The translations under genes were made by a program, and so were the position numbers. The notes under the pieces are model-generated. The model was not told where the DNA came from. It did not search any database and saw nothing but the letters and a program-made list of their open reading frames with translations. From NCBI GenBank assembly GCA_016186375.1, contig JACPLS010000034.1, forward strand, positions 1 to 21,406: a stretch of DNA of 21,406 nt. Reading direction: 5' to 3'. The first letter of the stretch is position 1. Each line of letters starts with the position of its first letter. Below are positions 20,838 to 21,406 of the stretch, piece by piece. Source of the stretch: Candidatus Pacearchaeota archaeon (GTDB taxonomy: Archaea; Nanobdellota; Nanobdellia; Pacearchaeales; GW2011-AR1).

Positions 20838-21406
20838 TACAGTCTTTAGCAATCTTATTTTTTTTATTTCTTTAAAAATTATGGAATAATTTCTATAAGA
20901 AACGAAATTATTCTTAGGCTTACCTTCAACTTTTTTAAGAAATATTGCTCTTTTTGGCTTGAAATTTGGAATCTTCTTATCTAGATGGTTTTTTAGAATA
21001 AGATTGGATATATTAAATCCATATACTTTATTTAGCCCCATTATAGGTGATGTTGGTCTAGAATTTATTTCTATTATAGAGACATTGCCATTGTGATCTA
21101 TAATAAAATCTACTCCTACATATCCATGCAATCCTTTTATTTTTTCCACAGCTTTAATTATTTCATCTGTGTTTTTATAAGGTATTGGAATTTTTGCACC
21201 CCGATATTTGAAATTTTTCATTTCCTGAGTATTAATACTTAATATCTTTATTTCTTTTCCAACTAATATACTTGCGCTATATGGCTTTCCTCTAATATAT
21301 TCCTGAACTAAGTATTTTTTCTGAGGTATTTTCTTTATTTGCTTTTCATTTTTTACTAAGATTATGCCTTCTCCACCTACAGCTACTCTGGGTTTTGCAA
21401 TAAAAG
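20832..21406 (-). CDS. ATP-grasp ligase, COG1821-like (partial: 5' end beyond the window)
   Basis: The frame stays open to the window edge, giving 190 C-terminal residues, so the ATG at 21221 is internal. ATP-grasp hallmarks are AKPRVAVGGEGIILV (nucleotide-binding Lys and Gly-rich loop), KYLVQEYIRGKPYSASILVG and ILSINTQEM. GLHGYVGVDFII and IIEINSRPTSPI supply the metal-binding Glu-x-Asn. This layout matches COG1821-type predicted ATP-utilising ligases, whose characterised relative MfnD joins glutamate to tyramine. The substrate here is unknown, and a carboxylate-amine ligation is expected. The gene converges with the gamma-glutamylcyclotransferase-like gene. Confidence 0.8.
   Translation of the reverse strand, partial: FIAKPRVAVGGEGIILVKNEKQIKKIPQKKYLVQEYIRGKPYSASILVGKEIKILSINTQEMKNFKYRGAKIPIPYKNTDEIIKAVEKIKGLHGYVGVDFIIDHNGNVSIIEINSRPTSPIMGLNKVYGFNISNLILKNHLDKKIPNFKPKRAIFLKKVEGKPKNNFVSYRNYSIIFKEIKKIRLLKTVL

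Noticed and set aside
1..21406. CRISPR arrays, insertion sequences or prophage genes
   Set aside because: I saw no regularly spaced direct repeats, transposase or integrase motifs, or terminal inverted repeats with target duplications.

Overview
The window looks like chromosome of an AT-rich, gene-dense archaeon, most likely a small-genome DPANN lineage (Pacearchaeota/Woesearchaeota-like; this placement is an inference). The archaeal signatures are GatD, nascent-polypeptide-associated complex (NAC) protein, the RNase P protein Rpp30, archaeal-type ProRS, PheRS and AspRS, and a tRNA-Arg(UCG) with a 12-nt intron at the archaeal 37/38 position. Most genes have a TATA-like box centred about 25-29 bp before the ATG that fits the protein family, so most mRNAs look leaderless. 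I used this rule to move several starts inward from the longest open frame.

Layout. Positions 1-2036 hold a GalE-like sugar-nucleotide epimerase (-) and a DUF3419/BtaA-like SAM-dependent enzyme (+). Positions 2046-7563 are all on the minus strand: gatD, a 59-aa hypothetical gene, proS, tRNA-Arg, an EamA/DMT transporter and gatB. Positions 7629-8883 hold a two-gene AbiEi/AbiEii-like (type IV toxin-antitoxin-like) operon. Positions 9014-12012 on the plus strand hold nac, a small secreted or lipoprotein candidate, two related helical proteins sharing an S-A-D-H motif, a MinD/ParA ATPase and an unrecognised 155-aa gene. Positions 12009-15694 on the minus strand hold rnp3 (short Rpp30), pheS and pheT, with pheS-pheT translationally coupled. 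A membrane-anchored hypothetical (-) and aspS (+) follow.

Positions 17562-18810 form the least ordinary block. An orphan ribbon-helix-helix regulator (-) and an unrecognised 190-aa gene (+) face away from each other across an AT-rich spacer. TATAC-N4-GTATA inverted repeats abut the TATA boxes of both promoters. A 6-codon leaderless reading frame precedes the 190-aa gene, in frame but closed by TGA. The block ends in a structured 3' region with a strong hairpin/T-run terminator. Positions 18852-21406 hold a metallophosphoesterase, a MNT-type nucleotidyltransferase, a gamma-glutamylcyclotransferase-like protein (+) and a COG1821-like ATP-grasp ligase (-) that runs off the window.

Together, gatD, gatB and an AspRS with non-discriminating-type anticodon-domain residues suggest that both Gln-tRNA and Asn-tRNA are made by transamidation. 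The rest of the translation set (ProRS, PheRS, tRNA-Arg, RNase P protein, NAC) makes the window mainly an information-processing region with small accessory modules between the blocks. I see no CRISPR array, IS element, rRNA or phage module.
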